Assembly: GCA_014925825.1 (NCBI GenBank)
Contig: JACGCK010000099.1
Span: 1-64,000 of the forward strand
DNA length: 64,000 nt
Source: Pholiota molesta
Taxonomy: Eukaryota; Basidiomycota; Agaricomycetes; Agaricales; Strophariaceae
Reading direction: 5' to 3'
Positions 42,817-53,822 of this stretch are shown piece after piece. The notes beneath the pieces are model-generated. The model did not search any database and was not told where the DNA came from. It worked only from the letters and a program-made list of their open reading frames with translations. A program made the position numbers and the translations under genes. The first letter of the stretch is position 1. Each line of letters opens with the position of its first letter.

Positions 42817-44677
42817 TTACTTCTTTGATTTTCCTTCTTTCTTCTTCTTATCAGACTTTTCTCCGGCCTTTCCTTTCCTTTTCCTTGAAGTTTCTTTATC
42901 GGCATTTGTCAACCAGGTGGAAAGATCATTCCACGAATACTCCATTTTGATAGTACCCCAAACATCTCTATCAGCTGGATGATCATTCCCATTTTCAAGC
43001 CAATCAATCATAAGCTGATGATTTTGGACATGACTGAAAAGCTGGTAGGACTCATGATAGGTTGATTTGGCAACAAAAACCTTGACCAACATGGTTTGCA
43101 TAATAGACTTCTTGGTGGATGGAAATTGGCCATTGGATTTGAGCTGACCAAGTGTATTTTGGGCTTTGATCAACTCTCGCCATTTCGCATATGCATATGT
43201 CAAAGTTTTGTTGGTGTGACTAGTGAAATTTTGGGGAATATTCAGAAAGGATATAATTTCGGGCTTTGTCCAAGATGATAATGTGCCTGGAGTTGGAGCG
43301 GAAGGAACAGATCCAAGTGATGATGATCCAATATCAAAAGAAGATGCTTCAGCAATTGTAGCCGATATAGCAGGCAAAGCCTGAGATTGACCATAAGTTG
43401 ACTAAAATAATTATAAGAAATTAATCAAGTATTTTTTGAAGAAAAAACAAAAGCTTATGCAAAGTATATTGAGATTCAACTTATCCTTGTTCTTTTCCCA
43501 TAAAAGCTCCAGATCTGAATTAATGGCTTCACTGAAGCATCCAGCACCCATCCACTCTTTATCATCATCAAGAACAAAAACACGGTGATTTTTATCTATA
43601 GAATTTATTAATATATATATTGAGATAATTTAAATTATTGAACAACTTACTTTTGATCGGAGAATATAACTTGCCAATTTTGCTAAGTATGGGTTCAATT
43701 GACTTGGAAATAGTAGCCTTGGTAGTCATATCAGGCTTGGCGTTAGCAAGATCAAACTTGCTGGGCTGTGATTCTGTTACAAAGAGCCAAACTTTGCCCA
43801 TATGTGGTGGAGAAGTTGGAAGAGCAATATCCAGTTGGCTCAAATTGAATTCTCCAAAATCAGCATGATTAAGTGTATTGCCAAGTGCTTGTCCACGTGC
43901 AATGCCACCTATTATTATTTTTGAAATTCACTTATAGTATTTTTAATAAATCATTAAATATTTACCAGTTGTACAAGAAGACCCTTCCAAAGGAATATTT
44001 GTAGGACTTCCCATTACAGTATCTATCATATTTATTTAAGATAAATTTGCGAAATTTTATATAAGAAAATACCTTCTTCTTCCTCTCCCATTTCCGCTTC
44101 CTCTTCCTTGTCTTCTGGTAGCAATTTGGAAGGTGGCGTTAAAGGCAAATTCTCTTCAACACTTGCACCATCTAATATTTTATTAAAATCAGTTCACAAA
44201 ATTAATTACAGTATATTTTAAATATTTTACACACCATTAGATTTTTCATCTGAGTCAGATTCCTCTTCTGACTCTGATTTTTCATCTAAATCAGACTTGG
44301 TATCTATATCCAATTTTATAATAGCTTTTAGAATATATTTCTGAGAATTTCCACAAAAAGGTACCTTTAGTTGCATCCTTTATTCCAGTACTTTCTTCCA
44401 AATGATCTGACTCATCTGATTCCTGACTTTCATCACTGGATTCACTACCGGAATCCATCGCCTTCTTGGTTGCAGATGTAGATGGCATATCAGAACGCCT
44501 GGACCAGAAATTGATAGGCACTTGCTGCGGTACAATAGCTGATGCAGCTGAAGAGCATAGATGCATAGGTGGTGCTACACTTATACCACTTGCATTGAGA
44601 GCATGCTCAGAACTTGTAGAAATATTAGTCTAATTAAAACTATAATAGCTTGGATAACATACCAATCAAGATTGAGA
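42817..44677 (-). pseudogene. KDZ element 2, gene 1, C-terminal exons
   Basis: The last exon (42817-43377) ends in a Lys-rich tail like gene 1 of element 1. Upstream, small exons separated by introns of about 50 bp carry acidic Ser/Glu stretches (DSGSESSDESQESDESD) and LPLTPPSKLL. The gene is interrupted at 44678 by Helitron-like copy 4; its N-terminus lies at 47387-47749. The spacing to gene 2 (about 85 bp) is similar to that in element 1. Domain unknown. Confidence 0.5.
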
Positions 44678-44974
44678 CTTGTGTTGCGGGCCATTGCTTC
44701 GCATGGCAATACAAGTCTTTACACAAATTAAACTTAACAGTTTTGTATGTAAAGACTTGTATTGCCATGTGAAGCATAGCCTATTAATACAATTACTAAA
44801 ATATATAAATATTGCTCGACCTACTAATACAACCTAAAATACATAAATTGTAACTATATTATTATTTTATTCAGATTTTACTTTCTGTATATACAATATG
44901 CCATATTGCTTGCCATCTGAATCTTTAAGCCATTTGGTATCTGATAGAAGATCAATAGTTTTTTCTTTCTTACA

Positions 44975-45253
44975 TTAAGCCACCAAGTGGAAATGATGCA
45001 AAGGGTGCTTGATATGGATATGACAATCCAATCCTAAATCACCTGGTACCCTAACCCAACCAAATGATTCATCATTCCACAAAGGATGTTCCTTGTTGAC
45101 TTTGCACCACAATGAAGAAGAAGATCCTTGGATGTACAAGTCACCAGGATAGCCGAGACGCAAAGGAGGATAATGGTTATATGCATACAGAATGTGGAAA
45201 GAGATTCTGTCAAGCTGCATATGTTTGACCTTGAACCATTTGAATGGTATCAT
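44975..45253 (-). CDS. Conserved 92-codon frame, Helitron-like copy 4
   Basis: As for 29565-29843, differing at SSLWCK (for SSLWYK) and HPLHHF. Function unknown. Confidence 0.35.
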   Translation of the reverse strand: MIPFKWFKVKHMQLDRISFHILYAYNHYPPLRLGYPGDLYIQGSSSSLWCKVNKEHPLWNDESFGWVRVPGDLGLDCHIHIKHPLHHFHLVA

Positions 45254-45457
45254 ACTGGTGGAGAGGAAGGAAGATAATTATCAGCCCATCAGATTGATTG
45301 ATCAATCCCAAAAGAAACCTATTACATTAGCAATGTAAATGCACTGCTTACAAACCTATGCCATATCACTAAATCAATGATAGGATCATTGAAATCATGT
45401 ACATGCTATATTTAGCATTTCTGCCAAGCACACATGTGTTCGTTGAATGCCCAGAAT

Positions 45458-46396
45458 TAGTGCTTAAAAGTCTGGTCTCAAGACTGAAAAAAGACCGAGA
45501 CTGGACAGGAACTGAACCGGAAATGACTGGAAAATTGATGGACCAAAAAAGACCAAGACCGCAGTCCGGTCCGCGGTCCAACAGGTTTAAAAAACAGATG
45601 GACCGATCAAAAACCGGTCTGGACCGGTCCCAACAAGGCTTTGGCCGTGAAAATTTGTAGGCTAGTAGAAAGTTAAAATTGCTTTTGAATGATGCCCAAA
45701 TCATATTTTAGCATGAGAATTGACAAAGTTATTAATAGTTTTGTTTGAGTAATTACTTTGGGCATCTAAAACGCTTTTAGCCGCAGTGCAAACGTTAATG
45801 GGTCGTACCTTTCGCAAACTTAAACATAGATAGAAGACATATATATCTACAGGATGCAATTTAAACCTTAATATTTGAAAAACATTTGGTTGAGCTATAG
45901 CAATATCAATGTTTTCTACTCTTTTTGACTACTTCAAAGACACATTTGCCTATGCTTCGTTCAGTATAGACATCGCCCTTTCGAAAATTGGGATACAGTT
46001 AAATATTAAAATTACCCTTTTAACAAACATAGAATCATAATATATGGTAAAGAATTGACTGAGATATCACAAAATGCGCTCAACCACTGCATTAGTTAGT
46101 ATTTTAATTGTTTCTCACTCAATTCGCCACCGATTTTCATATTCTTTGAAGCACTACATACTACATAGAGTATTCTACCTAACTATTACCAGTCTGGACC
46201 GGTCTCTGACCGGTTGAGACCGGTTTGGACCGTAACCGGTCTTAACCAGTCTTTGAATCAATTGAGACTGCAAAAGACCGGTTCAAGTCAGTCCAGTCCG
46301 GTTTTTTGCAGTCTTCAAAAACTGAAAGACCGGTCTTGGTCTCAGTCTTGCCAAAGATGGGCAAAAGACCGGACTGGACTGGACTTTCAAGCACTA
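45458..46396. mobile_element. hAT-type MITE family 1, copy c (939 bp), inverted and shifted by 1 bp
   Basis: Termini TAGTGCTTAAAAGTC and GGACTTTCAAGCACTA; duplication CCCAGAAT at 45450-45457 and 46397-46404. The same host sequence is hit as in copies a and b (which have CCAGAATA), but the duplication frame is moved by one base and the internal sequence runs in reverse. It is therefore an independent insertion. Confidence 0.88.
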
Positions 46397-47386
46397 CCCA
46401 GAATAAGCCACAACTTGCTCCCATTTTACTTGTGGTTTGATGTATAGTTGGATGTTTCTATCGTAAAAAAGCAGAAATGTAGTATTGAATCATACCTTTC
46501 TAACTAGCCCAAGATCGTAACTTTCGCCCGAGAATTGACTGAGTAATGATTAAATCTGATTTGAGACCCTAAAATAGGTATATTTCAAGACATGTCTCAG
46601 AATAATGATGTACAGGCGTACCAAAATGCCGTTAGGACGCCTTTTCCAACACCCTGTATGTCATAATGTAAGACAACCAAAGCCTGTAGGCATATTCAGC
46701 ACCTACATGCCTTTATTTAAACCCTTTTACTTACTCAAAATGAGTAGGACAGATAGAATTAATTATAGTCAGGTCAATTCTTATCCAAATTTACAATTAA
46801 TATTTTTGTTAAAAAGGTGTATATAAAGGTACTATAATACTGCAAATTTACGAAAGTGCCCTGTTATTATTCATTGAAAAGCACCCAAAACGGTTTTCAA
46901 GTGCCCAAAATGAGGATGAAAAGTGCATTTGCTAATAACTTGGGCAAAACACATCCTAAAATTAAGATCTTGGGCTGGTTAGAAAGTTAAATTTAGACGC
47001 TTCAATGCTGTCAAGTTTCATGAGCAAAGACCTTTCCAGACTGGTTCAACTTGTTTCAGTCTTCAATATGGCTGCAATTTGCATGGATTATATAATGCAG
47101 TTGATCTGATCAAATCAAAGTGGGCTGTGTGTGATGGAGCCTTAGACAAATAGAGGCAATCCATGATGGCTGCAAATTACAAGGCTTATATAATGCATGT
47201 TGATCTGATCAAATCTATTTGAGTAACATATCAATGATGGCAAATATCAGGCTATTTAAAGCACTGTGGAGATAAAAATAACACATGATGAATTGTGGGA
47301 TTGATGGCATCAGTGATGGGGATGACAGCGCGTACATTTTTTTTGCTCGGTGAAAAGAACTCACTTTACTGCGTAAAGACTCGTAA

Positions 47387-47749
47387 TGTTCATGTTCTTT
47401 GGCCTTTTCCGCAGCATCTTCTTTGGCCCTTATTGCAGATGTTTTCCTTTGTTGATTTATGTAAGCCAATTATATCCAAAAAAATAGATTATATATACCT
47501 AGAATCCTTTTTCCCTTTCTTTTTACCCTTTCCTTCCTTCCTGCTTGCCTTCTTTTCAAATCTCTCTTCAATTTCTTCCTCTTCAAGTTCCTCCTCTTCA
47601 AGCTCAACTCTGGACTTTTTTCGTCCTTTATGGGCATCAGTATCAGCCCCTGAAGCAGCACGAGGCCGCTTAGACTTGGAGATTGGTGCAGGATTCCTGA
47701 TACGGCCACTACGAGTGGTCAAAGGTGCAGCAGCATTGTCTGAAGCCAT
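47387..47749 (-). pseudogene. KDZ element 2, gene 1, N-terminal exons
   Basis: Starts MASDNAAAPLTTRSGRIRNP, followed by a basic region (SKRPRAASGADTDAHKGRKK) and a Glu-rich coiled-coil-like stretch (LEEEELEEEEIEERFEKK). A GT-AG intron at about 47464-47498 precedes INQQRKTSAIRAKEDAAEK and KAKEHEH, where the Helitron-like copy 4 cuts in. Layout mirrors 16731-18813. Confidence 0.55.
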
Positions 47750-47939
47750 AGTTGTACTCTGATATACTCTGATTGCTTTAGATGGTGTGGAAAAGAGAAA
47801 AGATGTGGCCCTTCATTGCAAGAAGGCCACATCAAACATTAGGGCCGGTGCCCTTTCACTCAATATGGCTGGCTCAGTCTACACACCGCGTAGCAATGTT
47901 TAAATGTAGAAAATTCTATTTTTAAATTTAATAGAAAAA

Positions 47940-49240
47940 GATATATATAACTACATAGCGCGAGAGGCCAGCAATGGTGGGGAATGGTGTTGACGGCGTC
48001 AGAGGGGATGTCAATGATGCAGGAGGGAGTGGTGACGACATGGGTGGGGATGGTGACGGCGTGGGTGGGGATGTTGATGGCGTGGGGGGGATGTTGACAA
48101 CGTGCGTGACAGCATGGGTTGCGCAGTGATAGCAGGGATGGCAGCCCGGATTGCGCACATTCCAGGTGGTGCTGACGTGGCATAGCGAGAGAGAGGGCAG
48201 GGTGGGGCGGTGGCGCAACGCAAGCTGCATGGCATGGGGCTTGTTAGTGGGAGAGGCGGGACAGGGAGAGGCACCGGCTTACCTGGGGAAGCGGCCACGA
48301 TGAGGCCAAGGCCGAGGCCGACGGCGAGGAGGGGATAGGGGTACATGGCACCGAGGACAATGGTGAGTGTGAGCCACGTGGAGGAGGGTCGGCGCAAGGG
48401 ATGGTGGGCGCACAGCCACCGCGAGGTGGGCATGAGGAGGGGGTGTGGTGTCCCTGGCACCGGATGGTGGGCCCACCAGCGCCGCGAGGACTGCGATGGG
48501 GCGTACGTGGCGCGGTCGCGAGCCGCGTGGAGTGGGTGGGCATGAGGAGAGGTGTGAGCACGAGGAGGTGGTGTGGTACATGGCGCCAAGGACGAAGGCG
48601 GGTGCACCAGCACCGCGAGCCATGAGGTCGGGGATGGGCGCGAGGCGGGCACTGCATCATACGTGGTGCCGATGACTATGGCAGCCGCGAGGGCGATGCA
48701 AGCCACGTGGAGGGGTGGGAGGTAGGTGCCGCCAAAAACGACGGCGGGCACACAGAAGGCGCGAGCCGCGAGAAAGGCCTGGGGGGGGGCGGGGGGGTAC
48801 GTGGCACTGTCTGGGTGGGTAAGTGCGAACGTTTGGGAGTGGCGGGCGGGGCACTCACCTGAAGCACCAAGCTCGATGGCACCTTCGTCTGCTCGGCGGC
48901 CATCCATCCATCTAGCCCTTGTGTCGCGGCTTGGGTGTCGCTGTCACTGGTCGCCGGCGCTTCGTTGGTGGGTTGTCATCGGCTGGTGACATGGCACACG
49001 TGGACTCACGGCTGGCGGCGGCAGGCGTGGTCGGCGGATGTCCACGGAGGCTGGTAGGTGCGTGCAGCGGCCATCATGGCCGCTGGACACGAGATGGGCA
49101 GTGGGGGATGGTTGTGGCAGGAGTGATAGAGGCAACGTGGCCACAGTGAGTTGATGTGGTGTGACGTGACCAAACAAATAATGGTGTGGCGCGGCACGGC
49201 ACGTGGACACACTAAATGTGATATGTGTGCTCATGTGGCC
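47940..49240 (-). repeat. Strand-asymmetric GC-rich block, KDZ element 2
   Basis: GC- and CpG-rich, with the C-rich strand on the minus (gene-sense) strand. 47965-48110 holds short tandem units (GGTGGGGATGGTGACGGCGT and variants), and 48780-48800 has long G runs. Up to 298 codons are open on the minus strand but with Pro/Ala/His/Arg-rich low-complexity content and competing frames. It occupies the same place, upstream of gene 1, as the block at 15450-16590. Sequence identity between the two blocks is not obvious by eye; composition and position agree. Confidence 0.72.
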
Positions 49241-49250
49241 TTATTTTATA

Positions 49251-49336
49251 ATGGCCTTGTGGCTTAGTGGTTAGAGCACTGGTTTATCTCGGTCTGCAAA
49301 GCTGAGAGTTCAATTTTCGCTATGTGCATGTATTTT
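49251..49336 (+). ncRNA. tRNA-like sequence with Pol III boxes, inside KDZ element 2
   Basis: Begins ATGGCCTTGTGGCTTAGTGG, with A-box TGGCTTAGTGG and B-box-like AGTTCAATTTT, and a T5 run at 49332-49336. The first 30 bases closely match the tRNA-like sequence at 15253 (minus). The central part can form a weak hairpin (ATCTCGGTC...GCTGAGA), but the cloverleaf is not convincing. Faces away from the transposon genes, as in element 1. Confidence 0.5.
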
Positions 49337-49359
49337 TACTCGTAAATATAGCTTGTAAC

Positions 49360-49586
49360 TACATTCCAATGGAATCCGGCTTATTCCATCAGACTATTCC
49401 ATGTTCAATCCGCCCAAAAGGCAGTCTGGAATTAAAATTGGCATGGAATGAGTCCGGCATGGGGGCGGAATACAGCACTAAAAGTGTATGGGACCTGGGG
49501 CATTGGCAAAATGGGCTATATTCCGGATGGATTCCGTGGACATTCCATGGAATCCGGCGGAATCTGGCGGATTCCATGCAGAATTC
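49360..49586. repeat. ATTCC-type subterminal repeat, KDZ element 2, right
   Basis: Palindromic ATTCC/GGAAT words (CATTCCAATGGAATCCGG, CATTCCATGGAATCCGGCGG) between the tRNA-like sequence and the hAT MITE; a further ATTCC word follows the MITE at 50494. Same repeat type as at the left end. Confidence 0.8.
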
Positions 49587-50490
49587 TAGTGTTTGCAGAT
49601 CCGGTTACAAGACCGGAAAAAGACCGGAAAAAAACCGGACCATAACCGCGGTGGACCGAAAATAGAATGGACTGATCAAGACCGCAACCGCGGTCCGGTC
49701 CACGGTCTTTCCTGATTCTTCAAATCAAAAGACCGATAAAAACCGGTTAGGACCGGCTGCAACCTGTCTTTCTGCGAGATTTTTTGCAGCATAGTAGAAC
49801 ATTAATAAACCTTTCGAACAATGCCAAAACCATATTTTTAGCATAAGAACTGACAAAGATATTGATAGTTTACAATCAACTGAGTATTTTGAGCGCTTAT
49901 AAACGCTTTTGCCCGCATTTCAACCATTAAGGGCGCGTACCTTTCGCAAACTTGCACATACATGAAGGGCATTTGTATCTACCAGCTGCATTTTAGAGCT
50001 AAGTAATCGAGCAATATCTGACTGAGTTATAATTCAATTCATGATTTCTACATCACCAGACTACTAACAAGACACTTTTGCCAACGTTTCATTCGTTAAG
50101 TAAGCTAACCTTTCGCAAACCAGGGCCAAGGTAAAACATTAAAATACCTATTTAATGAGCCCTTACACATATTATTGGGTTACAAACTCATTGAGATATG
50201 GGCAAATGCGCTCAAGTAGTCTAATTTCTACTATTTAAATGGTTTCTACAGGTAAAAGCCAGCCTAAAATGCTGGTTCAGACCGGTCTACAACCGGTTCT
50301 CAGCCAGTCTTTACTAGGACTGGTTGAGACCGGTTTTTGTCGGTTGCTGAACCGCCCAAGACCGATGTAAACCGGTCTATGTCGGTTTTTATCGGTCTTT
50401 TGCAGTCTTGAGACTGCCCTGGACCGGTCTCGGTCTCGGTCTTGCCAAATATGGGCAAAAGACCGGACTGGACTGGACCTGCAAACACTA
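49587..50490. mobile_element. hAT-type MITE family 2, copy a (904 bp)
   Basis: Termini TAGTGTTTGCAGATCCGG and ACCTGCAAACACTA, duplication CAGAATTC (49579-49586) versus CGGAATTC (50491-50498), one mismatch. Its subterminal regions are full of ACCGGT palindromes like family 1, but the termini differ. The copy at 51992 has the same length, 904 bp. Confidence 0.85.
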
Positions 50491-50519
50491 CGGAATTCCA
50501 GGCTTAGTGTAAAGACCTC

Positions 50520-51150
50520 GTTCTATCATACTCATAGTGTACACTCATCACCTGTAGCATGGCTTCCAGGTGATATATACAGTTGTCACTTCTCTTCATG
50601 ACACTGAGCATGGCTTCCAGATCACTCCAACATCTTATATTTGCCATGCATCATATTATTGGTGGGGAGGGGCATGGTGCACTAACAAAATCAGCCACTT
50701 ACATTAGTGTACAGCCACAGGAAAAGTGGCGAAACAGATACACTCACTGTCATTCACATATTCTCCTCGTCTGGAAGCCATATCCATAGTTATAGCATAA
50801 GGGTATTAAGATTGATATATTGTACATTAGATCTACAGAGAAAAATAATTTCTTTAGAGAGAAAATAAGGCATTGGGAGTACATTAAGTTTTATCATCAA
50901 AATGATTAGACTCATAGTTGTCACAATTACCTTCCACAATCTCAGTGGTGGCAGAGGCATCCATACTACCTGGGAAGCTTCACCCATGTGAGCTAGATAT
51001 GGTATACCTCTCTGCAGCACTCTTGAGTGCTTGAACACACTTTTCTTTGGTTTTCATCTTGTCTCTGAGGTCTTTCAGTGCTCTTGGTGTCTCTAGGTGT
51101 CTTTTAGAGATACCTACATTTCTCCAGAGATATTATCATTTTTCGTGATA
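50520..51150. other. Sequence right of KDZ element 2, no clear gene
   Basis: Contains two copies of AGCATGGCTTCCAG-like text (near 50555 and 50607) and possibly the decayed 3' end of the gene at 51150-53820. The flank does not continue the DIRS-like reverse transcriptase seen left of KDZ element 2. Confidence 0.4.
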
Positions 51151-53820
51151 ATGTATGACTTTAGAGGTATGATGAGGCTGGCATCATTCTCACATGCTGC
51201 CAAGTCTGAGAGTGGCCATCTGTGCTTCTTTTCTTCTTTGCAATGGAAGTTGAGCTGCCTGTTAAGCTCATTGTTCTTCAACCTGTCAATCTCTGCAGCA
51301 CTGAGTGCAAGTTTTCTTGACGTCTCTTCAATCTCTGCTGCCTTATCATCCCATCATTCCTTTTTCCTGTTCTCTTTATCTGTGTTCTTGACCATCTTTT
51401 CCTTGTCTGCATTAATCTGGGCAACTTTCAACCTCCTGGGCAAGGCACTTTTATCGAGTCTTCTTGTGGCACACATTATGTAGAGCAAGTCTTTGTCTTG
51501 AGAAAGCTTTTGAAGAATGAATTCTTCTGTGCCATTGATGGCAGCCTGGTATGCAGCATTATACTTGTGCAGCAATTGTGCAGTGTCTTGCAAGGTCTCC
51601 TTAACTGTCCCTTTCTCCAGCTTCCTAACCTGCCCTCATTTGCATCATTAGTTGATGTGAAGTAGAGCTCATTGTGCTCTTGACTCATCAATTTATCAAT
51701 CCCACTGCCCTCCTTGAATTTATTTGAGAAATGTTCCACAAACACGGTTCACACACCTATGACAAAGGCAGTAGTGGATGGTGTTTGCAAGATAAGGGAG
51801 CTGAGGTGCAAGGTTCTTTACTTCCATGAGGATGTTGGTTGCTGACTTTTTCTATTCCAGTCCATCCACAAAAGCAGTCTCTCAGGGAGTTTCTTTACTG
51901 GCTAGCCAGATTTCCGGATTCTGCATGATTCTTTCCAGAGACATGGTCTTCTTTTTGAAGAATGGCTGGAGATCAAGTAGGTTGTTGTGCTTAGTGTTTG
52001 CAGGTCTGGTCCGGTCCAGTCTTTTGCCCAAATTTGGCAAGACCAAGACTGAGACTGGTCCAGGGCAGTCTCAAGACTGCAAAGAACCGATGAAGACTGA
52101 CATAGACCAGTTTATGTCGGTCTTGGGTGGTTCAGCAGCTAACAAAAACTGGTCTCAACCAGTCCTAGTTAAGACTGGTTGAGAACTGGTTGTAGACCAG
52201 TCTTAACCAGCATTTTAAGCTGGATTTTCCATGTAGAAACCATTTAACTAGTATAAATCAGACTACTTGAGCGCATTTGCCCATATCTCAATGGGTTCAT
52301 AACCAAATATTATGTGTAAAGGCTCATTAGGTAGATATTTTGATGTTCTACCTTGGCCCCGGTTTTTGTGAAAGGCTAGCTTACTTAACGAATGAAACAT
52401 TGGCAAAAGTGTCTTGTAGTAGTCTGGTAATGTACACATCATCAATTTAATTATAACTCAGTCAAATATTGCTCGATTATTTAGGTCTAAAATGCATTGG
52501 GCAGGTATATATGCCCTCCATGTATGTGCAAGTTTGCGAAAGGCACAAATGATTAATGGTTGAAACGCGGGCAAAAGCGTTTATAAGTGCCCAAAATACT
52601 CAGCTGATCATAAACTATTAATATCCTTGTAATTCTTATGCTAAAAATATGGTTTTAACATTGTTTGAAAGGGCTATTAGTGCTCTACTATGCTACAAAA
52701 AATCTTGCAGAAAGACCAGTTGAAACCGGTCCTAACCGGTTTTTATCGGTCTTTTGATTTGGAGAATCAGGAAAGACTGCAGACTGGACCGTGGTTGCGG
52801 TCTTGATCGGTCCATTCTATTTCCAGTCCACTGCGGTTATGGTCCGGTCTTTTTCCAGTCTTTTTCCGGTATTGTAACCGGGCCTGCAAACACTAGTTGT
52901 GCTTCCAAACATAGTGCATGAATGGCTGTGACACAGCAATGTTGTACAAGCCCATTGTGCAGAGCTCTCTCAAGGTTGGTACATCCTGTATTGCATTTGC
53001 AAAGTTCTTCTCAATATTTGTATGGCCAGGTTTGTCCTTTGCATTTTTGATGAACTCCATGAAGTTGTGAAAATGTTCACAATAGACAATGATTGTTCCA
53101 CCTGTGTTGCAGTGTGTTCTGTACTGCATGTTGCTAACATCAGGATAGGAAACTCAATGGCTGATGTGAATTTCCATGAAGAAGTCATAAGTATTGTGTT
53201 GTCCCTTCTTCTTGTCCTTGTTTTGACAGTGAGTCCTCCAACCATTGCAGCATGGCAACCACCATGCTTTGAAAGCTCCTCAGCTTGAGCTTGAGCAGTG
53301 GTCATTGGTCAATGGAGCAGATTGACTGTGCCGCATTGCAAGTAGCACTGCATTATCTTTGTTTGCAAGCAAGATTGGAGGTGTCTGACCTAGTTTTGCC
53401 CACATCGCTTGCATTGCCTTGTTGCCTGCCTTGAAGCAATTAAGGTCCTTGTGCATGCAGCACCCCATCTGAATAAATGTGGTGAGCTTGCACTGTTCTT
53501 CTTCAGAAAGGTTATTGAAGACTTCTTGACCAACTTTGCATATGATCAGTGCATCTGCGCTTGCCTTCTCATCTTTGGTGAATCTCTCCCATGCTTCCAA
53601 TCCACCCATTTCTTCAACCTGACATGCTTTTAGAAGTACCAACCAAGCAACAAGTTATGAAGATGTTTTGGGCTAAGAGGAAACCCATGAAGTGCCATAT
53701 TAATGGTAAATTTGACAATAATTTCCTGCTCCTGGATTATCAACCAGCTCTTATTCCCATTGGATTCTGTTAGAGTAGCTCCTCCTTGTGCATGCCTTGA
53801 TAAGGTTTTATGGTCTACTG
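51150..53820 (-). pseudogene. Transposon protein with CENP-B-like helix-turn-helix, split by a hAT MITE
   Basis: From the N-terminus (53820 downward): DHKTLSRHAQGGATLTESN and EQEIIVKFTINMALHGFPLS look like a Psq/CENP-B-type DNA-binding domain. Then WERFTKDEKASADALIICK, EEQCKLTTFIQMGCCMHKDL with GNKAMQAMWAKLGQTPPILL, NIEKNFANAIQDVPTLRELC, and after the MITE LDLQPFFKKK. Next is ELYFTSTNDANEGRLGSWR with KTLH, NGTEEFILQKLSQD, and a coiled coil IDRLKNNELNRQLNFH. I recall this block order from uncharacterised agaricomycete transposon proteins. Several frameshifts and stops; no catalytic triad assigned. The N-terminus is cut at 53821 by the Tc1/mariner element. Confidence 0.5.
51992..52895. mobile_element. 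hAT-type MITE family 2, copy b (904 bp)
   Basis: Termini TAGTGTTTGCAGGTC and GGCCTGCAAACACTA with a perfect 8-bp duplication GTTGTGCT (51984-51991 and 52896-52903). It runs in the opposite orientation to copy a and is rich in ACCGGT-type palindromes at both ends, many decayed by single changes to ACCAGT or ACTGGT. Confidence 0.9.
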
Positions 53821-53822
53821 TA

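Larger units (their letters stand above)
44678..47386 (-). mobile_element. Helitron-like element, copy 4, with hAT MITE
   Basis: Ends CTTGTGTTGCGGGCC and GTAAAGACTCGTAA, left neighbour A and right neighbour T. Joining the flanks on the minus strand gives GAACA/TCTCAATC, which keeps KDZ gene 1 open (KEHEH then LNLD) up to a GTATGT splice donor. It contains the subterminal hairpin, the AYCIYRK remnant, the 92-codon frame (44975-45253) and hAT MITE 45458-46396 in the opposite orientation to copies a and b. Confidence 0.58.
37039..50519 (-). mobile_element. KDZ-type element 2, reverse orientation, expanded by nested insertions
   Basis: The left boundary is CAGTACTTTACACTCC and the right end reads, on the minus strand, GAGGTCTTTACACT; the two ends match the two different ends of KDZ element 1. 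Between them: ATTCC-rich subterminal repeats on both sides, a minus-strand gene pair homologous to that of element 1, a GC block and a tRNA-like sequence. Removing nested elements (37207-39984, 44678-47386 and 49587-50490) leaves about 7.1 kb, close to element 1. No target duplication is visible (CAGCAATG versus GTTCTATC), so one flank was probably rearranged. Confidence 0.65.

Noticed and set aside
48011..48907. Open frame of 298 codons on the minus strand in the second GC-rich block
   Set aside because: Same reasons; competing frames, no recognisable domain, no clean start or end.
49251..49336. Functional tRNA gene
   Set aside because: A- and B-box words are present but acceptor and anticodon stems do not fold properly; same for 15153-15253.
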